A program made the translations under genes and the position numbers. Positions 52,707 to 61,426 of a stretch of DNA of 64,000 nt are shown piece by piece (positions within the stretch are counted from its first letter, which is position 1; each line of letters starts with the position of its first letter). Source of the stretch: Lachnospiraceae bacterium UBA3401 (GTDB lineage: Bacteria; Bacillota; Clostridia; Lachnospirales; Lachnospiraceae); assembly GCA_002358575.1 (NCBI GenBank), contig DEPD01000003.1, positions 1 to 64,000 of the forward strand, written 5' to 3'. The notes under the pieces were generated by a model. That model did no database searches. It was not told the origin of the DNA and saw only the letters and a list, made by a program, of their open reading frames with translations.

Positions 52707-53420
52707 ATGGAAAACAATTCATTGACAAGATATGCAGAAATAAAAGAAAAAAATAAGCGGGAAATTGTACTATTGCGCGGTTCTGGCTGTAAATGGCGGC
52801 GCTGTACATTTTGTGATTACCATCTTGATTTCAGTTCTGATGAAGATAGCAATTATACGTTAAATCAGGAAATTTTGAACAATGTTACTGGAAAATATAA
52901 ACGACTAGAAGTTATCAATTCAGGAAGCTTTGTCGATCTTGATGCAAAGACATTTCAACGAATCATTGACATTTGTGTTCAAAAAGAAATAAAGGAAATT
53001 CATTTTGAATGCCACTGGATGCATCGAGATTATGTCGCAACTCTGCGCAATACTTTTGATTCATATGGGATTCATGCCAACATAAAAATTGGCGTCGAAA
53101 CTTTTGATGCATCGTTTCGCGAAAAAGTGCTTCACAAAGGGATTGATGAGACATCACCCACAAAGATTGCTGCTTGTTTTGACGAAGTCTGTCTACTTTT
53201 TGGACTGGAAGGACAGACAGAGACTTCCATGCGGTATGATGTCGAGACAGGACTTGCAAATTTTAATCGTGTCTGTATTAATATCATGGTCGAAAACACG
53301 ACAAAGATAAAACCAAGTCCGGCTGTTATCGAAATTTTTAGCCGCAAAATTTATCCACTTTACCAGGATAACGAACGCGTCGATATCCTGTTTGAAAATA
53401 CAGATTTTGGCGTTGGGTAA
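52707..53420 (+). CDS. queL: Radical SAM enzyme, probable queuine lyase (QueL-like)
   Basis: A 237-residue radical SAM protein. The 4Fe-4S cysteines are in GCKWRRCTFCDYH, a C-x4-C-x2-C spacing rather than the usual C-x3-C-x2-C. KIGVETFDASFREKVLHKGI is typical of the later SAM barrel. ATG 52707 is preferred to 52677 because AGAGGAAGGA lies about 11 bases upstream. A preQ1-I riboswitch precedes it and a YhhQ-type transporter follows. QueL of Clostridioides difficile makes preQ1 from imported queuine; the context fits that role, but the assignment rests on context more than on residues. Confidence 0.75.
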   Translation: MENNSLTRYAEIKEKNKREIVLLRGSGCKWRRCTFCDYHLDFSSDEDSNYTLNQEILNNVTGKYKRLEVINSGSFVDLDAKTFQRIIDICVQKEIKEIHFECHWMHRDYVATLRNTFDSYGIHANIKIGVETFDASFREKVLHKGIDETSPTKIAACFDEVCLLFGLEGQTETSMRYDVETGLANFNRVCINIMVENTTKIKPSPAVIEIFSRKIYPLYQDNERVDILFENTDFGVG

Positions 53421-53493
53421 ACCATTATTTTAGACGCTCAAAGCCTTTTTCTATCTGATACAAAAGAGATTATTATTTTAGGAGGAAATTTTT

Positions 53494-54222
53494 ATGCGCA
53501 ATGAATTTTTATTAATACTCAGTCTCGTTTTCATTTACACCTGCGTCGTGCTTTTTTATCGTTTTCTTGGGAAAGCAGGACTCTACTGTTGGACGGTACT
53601 TGCAACAATTGCAGCAAATATCGAGGTTCTAATAGTTGTAAATGCTTTTGGCATGGAACAGACACTTGGCAATATTTTATTTGCCTCTACGTTTCTGGTC
53701 ACCGACATTTTAAGTGAGACAGAAGGAAAACGCGCCGCAAATAAAGCTGTCCTAATTGGCATTCTCACTTCAGGGATTTTTATCTTAATCTCACAATCAT
53801 GGATGCTTTACACGCCGAATGCAAACGATTGGGCTTCGCCTGCGATTGCTTCCGTCTTTGCCAACACTCCACGGCTAATGCTCAGCAGTATCATTGTCTA
53901 TGCAATCGTACAGGCATTCGATGTTTTTGCATACCACGCAATTTGGACTAAGACAACTAAATTGTGCAATGATTCTAAGAAATTTTTGTGGCTGAGAAAT
54001 AACGGCTCCACACTAATTTCTCAATTCTTCAATACTTTTTTGTACACCTTCGCTGCATTCTGGGGCGTTTACGAAATAAAGACTTTGATGAATATAGTGT
54101 TCTCAAGCTATGTAATCTTTATCTTTACAAGTCTCTTGGATACACCGGCTGTCTATATTGCAAGAAAGCTGTCAACTGTGGACAAAGAGACTCATACAAA
54201 AACAGCACAAAAATTAGCATAA
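53494..54222 (+). CDS. yhhQ: Queuosine precursor transporter (YhhQ/VUT family)
   Basis: A 242-residue membrane protein with six or seven helices. FASTFLVTDILSETEGKRAANKA is the hallmark of the YhhQ/VUT family, read here as STFLVTDILSE plus GKRAA. It takes up queuine, preQ0 or preQ1. It lies 73 bases after the radical SAM gene with AGGAGG before its ATG and no terminator between, so one riboswitch should control both: import of the base, then conversion to preQ1 for tRNA-guanine transglycosylase. Confidence 0.93.
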   Translation: MRNEFLLILSLVFIYTCVVLFYRFLGKAGLYCWTVLATIAANIEVLIVVNAFGMEQTLGNILFASTFLVTDILSETEGKRAANKAVLIGILTSGIFILISQSWMLYTPNANDWASPAIASVFANTPRLMLSSIIVYAIVQAFDVFAYHAIWTKTTKLCNDSKKFLWLRNNGSTLISQFFNTFLYTFAAFWGVYEIKTLMNIVFSSYVIFIFTSLLDTPAVYIARKLSTVDKETHTKTAQKLA

Positions 54223-54228
54223 AAAACT

Positions 54229-55155
54229 TCATGTTCCTTTTATATGACTTATTTTTGCAGCTATTCTTTCAAGGATTAACGATATTGTTATAACTATAAT
54301 CAGCGACAAGAATATCGCTACACAAGAGGTTAAATTGTGTACTTTCAAAAAAGTAAGAGCCTGCACATGTAGAATGTATATGTATAAAGAACATTCTCCT
54401 ATTTTAACTATAGGTCTTAAATTTATATGAAAAGGAAATACAGCATATGCAAACCATACGAATCCTGAAAAGCATAATGCAGCTGCTATTTTAAATAAGT
54501 CATGTAATATTACTCCCTCTAACTTGGGATAAATAATAGAAGTAAGAACAAATCCAACAAAACAGAAAAGAGTTTGTGTTCCAACTCTTTTCTGTTCACT
54601 TTTCTCATGAAATGCAAAATAAACTCCTATACAAAAAACATAGTTTGTCAGATACCACCATTCCTCACATCCCATCAAAGCGAACAAAATATTTAATCCA
54701 GTGACTAATATAAATAAACCTATTTGTTGATATTGTTTAATATATCTCATAGAAATATAAAATAAAAAATAGAGTGAAAATATCACTATTATATACCAAT
54801 AATCAATACCTACAAAATAGAGAATCCAATCTTTTACTGTCATTTCATTATGCGGAATCCCTATAAATATAAGCGCCAAGAATTGCATACAGATAAATGG
54901 CACATAAACTGTTTGTACTCTTCGCAATAAAAAAAGATAATTCAGCTCTTTCCCCTTTGTGGATTTTACCAATCCATAACCAGAAACTAAAAAGAATATT
55001 GCAACTCCATATCTCCCCAATTTATTCAATAAATTCCAAATCTTATGCCCACTATCATCATATATTAGATTAGAATAATGTGCTATAACCACCATCAAAA
55101 TAGCCACTGCACGAAATAACATAGAATCCTGTTTATTAAAATCCTTAATTTTCAC
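54229..55155 (-). CDS. Acyltransferase 3 family membrane protein
   Basis: A 308-residue acyltransferase with about ten membrane helices. The start MKIKDFNKQDSMLFRAVAIL leads to VVIAHYSN with the catalytic-type His, and FFLVSGYGLVKS follows. Such enzymes O-acetylate surface sugars. GTG 55155 is preferred over upstream starts because GGGAGG lies 10 bases before it. It lies downstream of the MATE gene on the same strand, with a possible promoter in the gap. It is convergent with yhhQ, with only 6 bases between their ends. Confidence 0.87.
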   Translation of the reverse strand: MKIKDFNKQDSMLFRAVAILMVVIAHYSNLIYDDSGHKIWNLLNKLGRYGVAIFFLVSGYGLVKSTKGKELNYLFLLRRVQTVYVPFICMQFLALIFIGIPHNEMTVKDWILYFVGIDYWYIIVIFSLYFLFYISMRYIKQYQQIGLFILVTGLNILFALMGCEEWWYLTNYVFCIGVYFAFHEKSEQKRVGTQTLFCFVGFVLTSIIYPKLEGVILHDLFKIAAALCFSGFVWFAYAVFPFHINLRPIVKIGECSLYIYILHVQALTFLKVHNLTSCVAIFLSLIIVITISLILERIAAKISHIKGT

Positions 55156-55211
55156 TTTATTTATGCCTCCCTGTTTTCTCATCTCTTGCACACATTTTTA
55201 TACGTTAATCA

Positions 55212-55240
55212 ATTATACATGCTTTCTCTCAAAATGACTA
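55212..55240 (-). promoter_or_regulatory. Possible promoter for the acyltransferase
   Basis: On the minus strand TAGTCA (55240-55235) and TATAAT (55217-55212) are 17 bases apart, in the gap between the MATE stop and the acyltransferase start. Confidence 0.5.
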
Positions 55241-55245
55241 CTCTT

Positions 55246-56586
55246 TTATTTTTTATTTACCTCCTTGTTACTCCCACGCCTATAAAAATACACCCCAACG
55301 GTATCAGCAAGAATCCACCCAATTGGCACAGACATCCAAATACCAGTCACACCAATCGCCTCGATAGATGACAAAATATATGCCAACAGCACACGCATTC
55401 CAAGTGATATCACAGTGAGAATAACCGAAATTCCTGGTTTGTTCATCGCACGGAAATATCCATAAAACAGAAATAACAGACCAATACCAAAGTAAAAAGA
55501 CGCCTCAATGTGAAGATAACCCACACCAACCAGTACTGCATCTGCGCTGCTCTCATCTAAAAACAGCGACATAAGCGGTTTCGCAAATCCCACCACAAAA
55601 ATAGAAATCACTGCACAGAACACAAACGCTCCAAGCACTGCATCTCGCATTCCCTTTCGGATTCGTTCCCTTTTTCCCGCACCAAAGTTCTGTGCTACAT
55701 ACGTCGAAAACGCATTGCCAAAATCCTGTACTGGTGCGTAGGCAAAAGAATCAATCTTCACGGCCGCCGCAAAAGCTGCCATCACAACAGAACCAAAACT
55801 GTTAACTAACCCTTGTACCATCAAGATTCCAAAATTCATGACGGACTGTTGTAGACATGTCAGTGACGACAGACTAAGCAGTTCCTTTAAAATACCAGGA
55901 TTCCAATTCCTGTTTTCCTTTTTAATATGTACTTCAGGATATTTTTTTAAACAATATAACAGAATGCCAATACCTGCAATATACTGCGAAATCACAGTCG
56001 CTGCCGCTGCCCCGCTGACACCCCACATTAATACCCTGATAAAAAATAAGTCTAAAAAAATATTTAGCACAGCCGAAATCCCTAGGAAACATAGTGGTAT
56101 AAGTGAGTTGCCAAGAGCACGCATAAAATTCGCCGCAAAGTTATACAAAAAAGTTGCCGCAATCCCTGCAAAAATCCACAACAAATACGCCTTCATATAT
56201 GGAATGACTTCCTCTGGCACACGAAGAAAGGCAAGAATTCCATAAATTCCTATATAGACAAAAATGTTTAATACTAAAGTGACCGTTCCTATCATCAAAA
56301 ATGCCATATAAATTCCCTGTTCTAGTCGTTTCTGATCTCGTCTGCCAAACTGCATAGAAAAAAAGGCACTGCTGCCCATGCAAAGTCCTAAGATAATCGA
56401 CGTCACAAAAACCATCAGTGTGTAGGAAGACCCTACTGCCGCCAGTGCATTTTTACCTAGATACCGCCCAACAATCAATGTATCTACCACATTATAAAGT
56501 TGCTGAAGGATATTGCCAACCATAATTGGAAATGAAAACTTCAACAAATTTTTCATAATATTTCCCTGTGTCAAATCATAATTCAT
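55246..56586 (-). CDS. MATE family efflux transporter
   Basis: A 446-residue 12-helix MATE exporter of the MepA/NorM-like group. The N-terminus is MNYDLTQGNIMKNLLKFSFP, followed by GNILQQLYNVVDTLIVGRYL and NALAAVGSSYTLMVF; the second half shows LTCLQQSVMNFGILMVQGLV. The start at 56586 has GGAG 6 bases upstream, and the extra 16 residues of a longer frame have no ribosome site. It is distinct from the MATE protein at 47312. Substrate unknown. Confidence 0.93.
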   Translation of the reverse strand: MNYDLTQGNIMKNLLKFSFPIMVGNILQQLYNVVDTLIVGRYLGKNALAAVGSSYTLMVFVTSIILGLCMGSSAFFSMQFGRRDQKRLEQGIYMAFLMIGTVTLVLNIFVYIGIYGILAFLRVPEEVIPYMKAYLLWIFAGIAATFLYNFAANFMRALGNSLIPLCFLGISAVLNIFLDLFFIRVLMWGVSGAAAATVISQYIAGIGILLYCLKKYPEVHIKKENRNWNPGILKELLSLSSLTCLQQSVMNFGILMVQGLVNSFGSVVMAAFAAAVKIDSFAYAPVQDFGNAFSTYVAQNFGAGKRERIRKGMRDAVLGAFVFCAVISIFVVGFAKPLMSLFLDESSADAVLVGVGYLHIEASFYFGIGLLFLFYGYFRAMNKPGISVILTVISLGMRVLLAYILSSIEAIGVTGIWMSVPIGWILADTVGVYFYRRGSNKEVNKK

Positions 56587-56636
56587 ATGCTTCTCCGTAT
56601 TCTTCCAATCGAGTCGTAAAGGTCCTCTGCACATAA

Positions 56637-56664
56637 CAAAAATCCTCCAACCGCAATTGGAGGA
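56637..56664 (-). terminator. Terminator after the HPr-like gene
   Basis: On the minus strand TCCTCCAA, loop TTGCGG and TTGGAGGA form an 8-bp stem followed by TTTTTG. It separates the HPr-like gene from the MATE gene. Confidence 0.85.
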
Positions 56665-56713
56665 CTTCTGTTATTTTTCTATTGTATCTGTTGTCTTGGA
56701 CCTTCTTCATTCT

Positions 56714-56941
56714 CTAAATGCAGAATCTTGCAATCTTTTCGAGCAATTCATCTGCATGGTCTGCGTGGATATCCATTCGCATCATACGGCGGAATCCCTT
56801 GCTTAGCATCCCGAGAACAGATTTTGCATTAATCACAGAGTCATCTACAGCGATGTCCACATTATAGGAACATTTCTCTACCTGATTGACAAACTCCATA
56901 ACTTCATCGATGTCTGTTAAAAATATGTTTCTGCTTATCAT
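56714..56941 (-). CDS. HPr-like protein without the phosphorylated histidine
   Basis: A 75-residue protein with the HPr fold pattern: IDEVMEFVNQVEKCSYNVDI, then VINAKSVLGMLSKGF, in which AKSVLGML matches the HPr Ser-46 region (AKSIMGIxS). The normal active-site His near residue 15 is absent, so it cannot take part in PTS phosphotransfer as HPr does. Ser in AKSVLG is kept, so regulatory phosphorylation remains possible. GAGGAGG precedes the ATG. It is followed by its own terminator, so it is expressed alone. Confidence 0.75.
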   Translation of the reverse strand: MISRNIFLTDIDEVMEFVNQVEKCSYNVDIAVDDSVINAKSVLGMLSKGFRRMMRMDIHADHADELLEKIARFCI

Positions 56942-57146
56942 ATAGATTCACCTCCTCTATTATTTCAGATTTGAATTTTATCCACGGAAAATAGAATACA
57001 TGTATACAGCAAAAGAAACAATTGCCAAATCAACCAAAAACTGACTTTTTACACTTTTTTACCATCTATTTTTATTGACATGGAAAAGAAAAACCGTTAC
57101 ACTGTATGTTACAGCACTGATGACGTTCTACTTTGGAGGTATAATA

Positions 57147-57938
57147 ATGATTATTGTAAGCAACTGTGGATTTGATTCCAGACATCGCACTGGTTTTGAT
57201 ATACGACGTCCAAACGGAAATGGTGTCTATACACTTATGTTTATAAAAACAGAGGCATTCTTTGAGATTGATGGAAAACTTATTGGTACTACTCCCAACA
57301 CAGCCATTTTATACGATAAAAATGCTTATATTCATTATGGTTGTTATGCGCAGTCTTACAGTGATGATTGGATTCATTTTGACCTTTCAGAGGAAGAACA
57401 TCTAATGGAACAACTAGCCCTTCCACTGAACCATCCATTCCCACTGACAGATACAACCTTACTGACAGAATACGTCAAAATAATTGTTTCTAAAAACTTA
57501 TCCTCTCATTTATACAAAGAGCAAATTATTGATGCCCTAATGCATGCCCTTTTGTACTCTCTTGCAGGACAATTCCATACCAGCAAGGACGAACGGCTGA
57601 AAAACAAATATTTTCAGCGCTTAAACCAGATTCGTATGAATATTCAGAATGCCCCACACAAAAAATGGGACGTTACTTCGATTGCACGGGAAGTGAATCT
57701 CAGCCCGACCCATTTTCAGCGTCTCTACAAAAGTTTCTTTGATACCACTTGTATTCAAGATATTATTCAGTCCCGCATTAAAAACGCACAATTCTATTTG
57801 CGGACGACCGACATGTCTATCCAGGCATTGTCTGCCTTCTGCGGATATGACAATGAATTACATTTTATGAGACAATTTAAAAAATATACAGGAATGACTC
57901 CCAGCGAATATCGCAAAATGCATCTGTCAATCAAGTAG
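57147..57938 (+). CDS. AraC family transcriptional regulator
   Basis: A 263-residue regulator. The N-terminal half is a cupin-like sensing domain (MFIKTEAFFEIDGKLIGT, DDWIHFDLSEEE). The C-terminal 100 residues hold the two AraC helix-turn-helix units: VTSIAREVNLSPTHFQRLYK and MSIQALSAFCGYDNELHFMR, ending MTPSEYRKMH. ATG 57147 is chosen because GGAGG lies 8 bases upstream. Such proteins usually sense sugars and control nearby genes; the target here is not clear. The structured element copy 2 follows its stop codon directly. Confidence 0.92.
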   Translation: MIIVSNCGFDSRHRTGFDIRRPNGNGVYTLMFIKTEAFFEIDGKLIGTTPNTAILYDKNAYIHYGCYAQSYSDDWIHFDLSEEEHLMEQLALPLNHPFPLTDTTLLTEYVKIIVSKNLSSHLYKEQIIDALMHALLYSLAGQFHTSKDERLKNKYFQRLNQIRMNIQNAPHKKWDVTSIAREVNLSPTHFQRLYKSFFDTTCIQDIIQSRIKNAQFYLRTTDMSIQALSAFCGYDNELHFMRQFKKYTGMTPSEYRKMHLSIK

Positions 57939-58020
57939 GGGAAATTTATCTTCTTCTATTCCCGCACTGCCGATGCGCCATATAATGGCACAGTTCCTCT
58001 GCATCGGCGTGTGCATAAAA
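57939..58020 (+). ncRNA. Two-hairpin structured element, copy 2
   Basis: It starts directly after the AraC stop codon. GGGAA...TTCCC forms the first hairpin with TTCTTC in its loop. The second stem is GCAC-T-GCCGATGC (57964-57976) with GCATCGGC-GT-GTGC (58001-58014), enclosing GCCAT-ATA-ATGGC and TTCCTCTGC. It ends GTGTGCATAAAA as in copy 1 at 46188. Stem bases differ between copies but pairing is kept. Confidence 0.6.
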
Positions 58021-58021
58021 A

Positions 58022-59317
58022 TTAAGTGGATAGATCAATGTCATCCCATGCACAGCGCTCGTCTATCCCTGCAAGCCAAAACAAGGAGCGGTGCCTCTCT
58101 ACAACAACACCTGCATCCAATTCAGCAGGTGCTTTCATGCCCATCACACGCGCATCGACACAAGCCCAGTCTATCCGATAAATTAAATCCGCTGCATCAA
58201 GCAGTTCCCTATATGGACGTACTGATACGTCTTGCTCAAACTCCTCAAGAGAATCAAATGGGTGCAGTATACGAACCGTCTTGCCAACATCACAAATATT
58301 ATCAGGATACGGAAGTTCATCGACAAGACCAAGTGCCCACTCCATAACCAACAAATTTTCATATTGCCATGAATATTGAATTTGCTCTTCTCTAGCAGAC
58401 TCTGGATTTTCCAGATAAGTTTTTTCTTTCGGAGAAAGAAACTCCTCTACCATAAAACGTTCCATGACAGGAGCGATAAATTCTTTCGCCTGTTCATAAT
58501 CCATTCCTTCTCCAAGACGACATTCCGAGTATAGGGAAATGGCTAACAGTGCAGCCGCTCTGCCGCAGATTTCTCTTGTGGTGCGTGCAGGTCCATTTGC
58601 TTCTATCTCAGAGAGAAAAGGCAGCCATGGCGAGACATAAATTCTTCTCTCTTTCAGCCATGCCATAGAACGTTCCTTTCGGTCTAATGTCTCCTGCGGC
58701 ATATCTTTTCCCCAGTCTTCATCTGGCTGAATCTCTGCCGGCATATAGTAATCTAATTTTGTATTTCCTTTTTGGTCCAGAATCAGCTGCCCTTCACTAT
58801 TCAGAAACGCCGTTCCATCTCCAAAAGTCAAAACTCCCTGTAATTTTTCTGTAACCATTAGAACAGGTGTAACCATCTTCTGCAGTTTCTCTTCTGTTTC
58901 CTGCGCACTTACACTGTCAAAACGAAAAATAACCTGTACAATTCCCTTACATTGACGCAGATGATAAAATAAATTACGCTTGATATCTACATGTTCTGTT
59001 TGAATAGAATACACAAATCCCTGTACGCCTCCAAGCTGGTCTTTGGTATAATCTTTTCCTTCCTTTTCCTCTTTCAGTCCAGAAACAAAAACAATCTCCA
59101 TATCACCATTATGCAGGGTATAATAATTTGTCTCACTGTTTTCTTTTTCAATGCTATCTGTCTCACTGACATTCGTTTCTTCGTCAGACTTACTGTTAAA
59201 TAACATTTCAATCTGGTCGATTATTTTTGTGTAATTGCCTTCTAAGCAAAATAAAAGACCATACTTTTCCACACGCTTTGGTTCTTTGTTTTTCTTTCGG
59301 TGATTTAAAAATCCCAT
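58022..59317 (-). CDS. DUF4272 domain protein
   Basis: A 431-residue soluble protein. The C-terminal 220 residues match DUF4272, with the signature RKERSMAWLKERRIYVSPWL and TTREICGRAAALLAISLYSE. The first 200 residues hold an acidic stretch (DEETNVSETDSIEKENSE) and an alpha/beta region that is not assigned. The function of DUF4272 is unknown to me. AAAGGATAGGA lies before the ATG. It is 34 bases after nupQ on the same strand, so it could be the last gene of the nucleoside operon. Confidence 0.8.
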   Translation of the reverse strand: MGFLNHRKKNKEPKRVEKYGLLFCLEGNYTKIIDQIEMLFNSKSDEETNVSETDSIEKENSETNYYTLHNGDMEIVFVSGLKEEKEGKDYTKDQLGGVQGFVYSIQTEHVDIKRNLFYHLRQCKGIVQVIFRFDSVSAQETEEKLQKMVTPVLMVTEKLQGVLTFGDGTAFLNSEGQLILDQKGNTKLDYYMPAEIQPDEDWGKDMPQETLDRKERSMAWLKERRIYVSPWLPFLSEIEANGPARTTREICGRAAALLAISLYSECRLGEGMDYEQAKEFIAPVMERFMVEEFLSPKEKTYLENPESAREEQIQYSWQYENLLVMEWALGLVDELPYPDNICDVGKTVRILHPFDSLEEFEQDVSVRPYRELLDAADLIYRIDWACVDARVMGMKAPAELDAGVVVERHRSLFWLAGIDERCAWDDIDLST

Positions 59318-59351
59318 ACTATATTTTCCTATCCTTTCTAAACTTTTATCC

Positions 59352-60293
59352 TTATCTTAATCCCTTATCATAAGGTATTCCCTCTGCTTTGGGCGCCCTT
59401 GACTTTTTGGAGACAAACACAAGAACAATCAGAGAAATAATATATGGAAGCATATTGTAAATCGTACTAGGAAGCTTAAGCGCTACCAGCGCGTCAAAGC
59501 CCATATAGACATTGGAAAGTGCACGGAACATTCCAAACAACAGTGCTGTAAGTCCAATATTGACAGGTCGCCACTGTCCAAAAATCATTACTGCAAGCGC
59601 AAGAAAACCAAATCCCGCAACGCCATTTTCAAACTTCCACTCACTCACACCAGCAGTAATGTAAACAAGACCGCCTAACCCGCCAAGCGCACCTGAAATC
59701 AGCACGCCTGCATAACGCATTTTGTAAACATTAATTCCAACCGAATCCGCTGCCTGTGGGTGCTCGCCACAAGCACAAAGCCGCAGACCAAATCGGGTTT
59801 TATACAATACAATATACGAGGCAATTAACACCAGCAGAGCAATCAACATAAACCAATTAAATTCAAAACTGCCTATATTGACCAGAAACGCTTTCTTTGC
59901 CTGTCCATAGACTACTGTAGAAGAAACATTATCTACGCTCTCAGCAGTATTTACTGCCCGCACAAGAACAACTGCAATTGCAGGACCAAGAAGGTTGAGC
60001 GCTGTTCCAACAAGCGTTTGGTCAGCATTGAACTTAATTGCAGCGACACCCAACAAAAGAGAAAAAATCATACCGCTGATGACACTCGCCAGCACGACAA
60101 GTAAAATGACAGCAAAAGCAGGCATTCCAGCCGCAAGATACCGCATTGTCAGTGCACCTCCAAGTGCACCAATAACCATAATGCCCTCCAGACCAATATT
60201 GATAACGCCGCTATGTTCCGAAAAGCATCCGCCAAGCGCCACAAGTATTAAAACTGAAGCAAATATTAATGTGTATTGCACCAATAACAACAT
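59352..60293 (-). CDS. nupQ: Nucleoside ABC transporter permease (NupQ/YufQ type)
   Basis: A 313-residue permease of the BPD_transp_2 family with about nine helices. SEHSGVINIGLEGIMVIGAL near the start and ACGEHPQAADSVGINVYKMRY in the coupling region are typical of the BMP-linked nucleoside importers. It forms a heterodimer with the previous gene product. Its start overlaps the stop of that gene by one base, with AAAGGGGG upstream. It is the last core gene of the operon. Confidence 0.93.
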   Translation of the reverse strand: MLLLVQYTLIFASVLILVALGGCFSEHSGVINIGLEGIMVIGALGGALTMRYLAAGMPAFAVILLVVLASVISGMIFSLLLGVAAIKFNADQTLVGTALNLLGPAIAVVLVRAVNTAESVDNVSSTVVYGQAKKAFLVNIGSFEFNWFMLIALLVLIASYIVLYKTRFGLRLCACGEHPQAADSVGINVYKMRYAGVLISGALGGLGGLVYITAGVSEWKFENGVAGFGFLALAVMIFGQWRPVNIGLTALLFGMFRALSNVYMGFDALVALKLPSTIYNMLPYIISLIVLVFVSKKSRAPKAEGIPYDKGLR

Positions 60294-61426
60294 TACTTCG
60301 CGCCCCCTTTCTTCTCATCCCTTTTATCCAAATATCTGTTCAAACGGATTTTAAAGAAAAATACAAAACCACATAGATAAATAATAAATGCCGAAATCAA
60401 ATCTGAAATCTGCGAACAGTACATTGTCTTGTCAACATAAGTACCACCACTGGTAATGTGCTGAATAAAATAAGAAGAAAAAATCGCTCCTATCGGATTG
60501 GAACCTCCAAGGAAGGCTGCCGCAATCCCATTAAATCCCATTGCTGGAACAGAAGTCTGTTGTACCATCCACTGTTCAATTCCTGTCAGATAAAAAATGC
60601 CCGCACCAAGTCCCGCCAATCCTCCAGCGATCATCATTGTGAGAATAATGTTTGTTTTCTCGCGCATACCACAGTATTTTGCTGCATTTTTATTGAGTCC
60701 TGTCGCCTTTAACTCATAGCCAAACTTTGTTTTTTCCAACAGAATCCATATGGCAATGGCAGCAACTACTGCAAGCAAAAGCCCAATTGTGACAAACTCA
60801 TTCTTAGAAAACAGCTTGTCCAGTCCCATATTGGGTAGCAATGCACTCTTATTCACACTAGAGAGTGGTCTAGTATATGGGGTGGTCTGTTCTTTTACAT
60901 TTGACAGCAACATATTTACCACATATAGTCCAATCCAATTTAACATAATACAAGAAATAACTTCATTGACGTTAAAATATGCCTTGAGTGCTCCAGAAAT
61001 CGCTCCGACAAGCGCCGCTGCAATAATTGCGGCAAGCAAGCATACATACCATGGCATGCCAAATTTTAAACCACAGTACAGGCAGGCACCTGCGCCAATT
61101 ACATACTGTCCTGCTGCCCCAATGTTAAACAAACCTACCTTCCATGCAAACAGCACAGACAGCGAACACATCAGCAATGCAGATGCCTTTACCAGTGTTG
61201 TGCCAAAGTACTTTTTTGCTGCGGCTGCACTTGGATAATAGAGAAAATTCTTTAAAATCGCGGTGATTGCCTTTCCTGCGCCTTGTGGATTAATCATTAA
61301 AAGCACAATATAGCCAATCAAAAGACCTATCACTATGCAAAGCAGTGAACCGATAATGGTCTGAAATCCGTTATTTCTAATACACTTTTTTAGAAGGCTG
61401 TTTTCCTTTTTCTGTTCTGTGCTCAT
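60293..61426 (-). CDS. nupP: Nucleoside ABC transporter permease (NupP/YufP type)
   Basis: A 377-residue permease with about ten helices, longer than NupQ because of an N-terminal extension. FAWKVGLFNIGAAGQYVIGA and the coupling motif YELKATGLNKNAAKYCGM match the family. The start overlaps the ATPase stop as ATGA. With NupQ it forms the membrane channel for nucleosides delivered by the BMP lipoprotein. Confidence 0.93.
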   Translation of the reverse strand: MSTEQKKENSLLKKCIRNNGFQTIIGSLLCIVIGLLIGYIVLLMINPQGAGKAITAILKNFLYYPSAAAAKKYFGTTLVKASALLMCSLSVLFAWKVGLFNIGAAGQYVIGAGACLYCGLKFGMPWYVCLLAAIIAAALVGAISGALKAYFNVNEVISCIMLNWIGLYVVNMLLSNVKEQTTPYTRPLSSVNKSALLPNMGLDKLFSKNEFVTIGLLLAVVAAIAIWILLEKTKFGYELKATGLNKNAAKYCGMREKTNIILTMMIAGGLAGLGAGIFYLTGIEQWMVQQTSVPAMGFNGIAAAFLGGSNPIGAIFSSYFIQHITSGGTYVDKTMYCSQISDLISAFIIYLCGFVFFFKIRLNRYLDKRDEKKGGAK

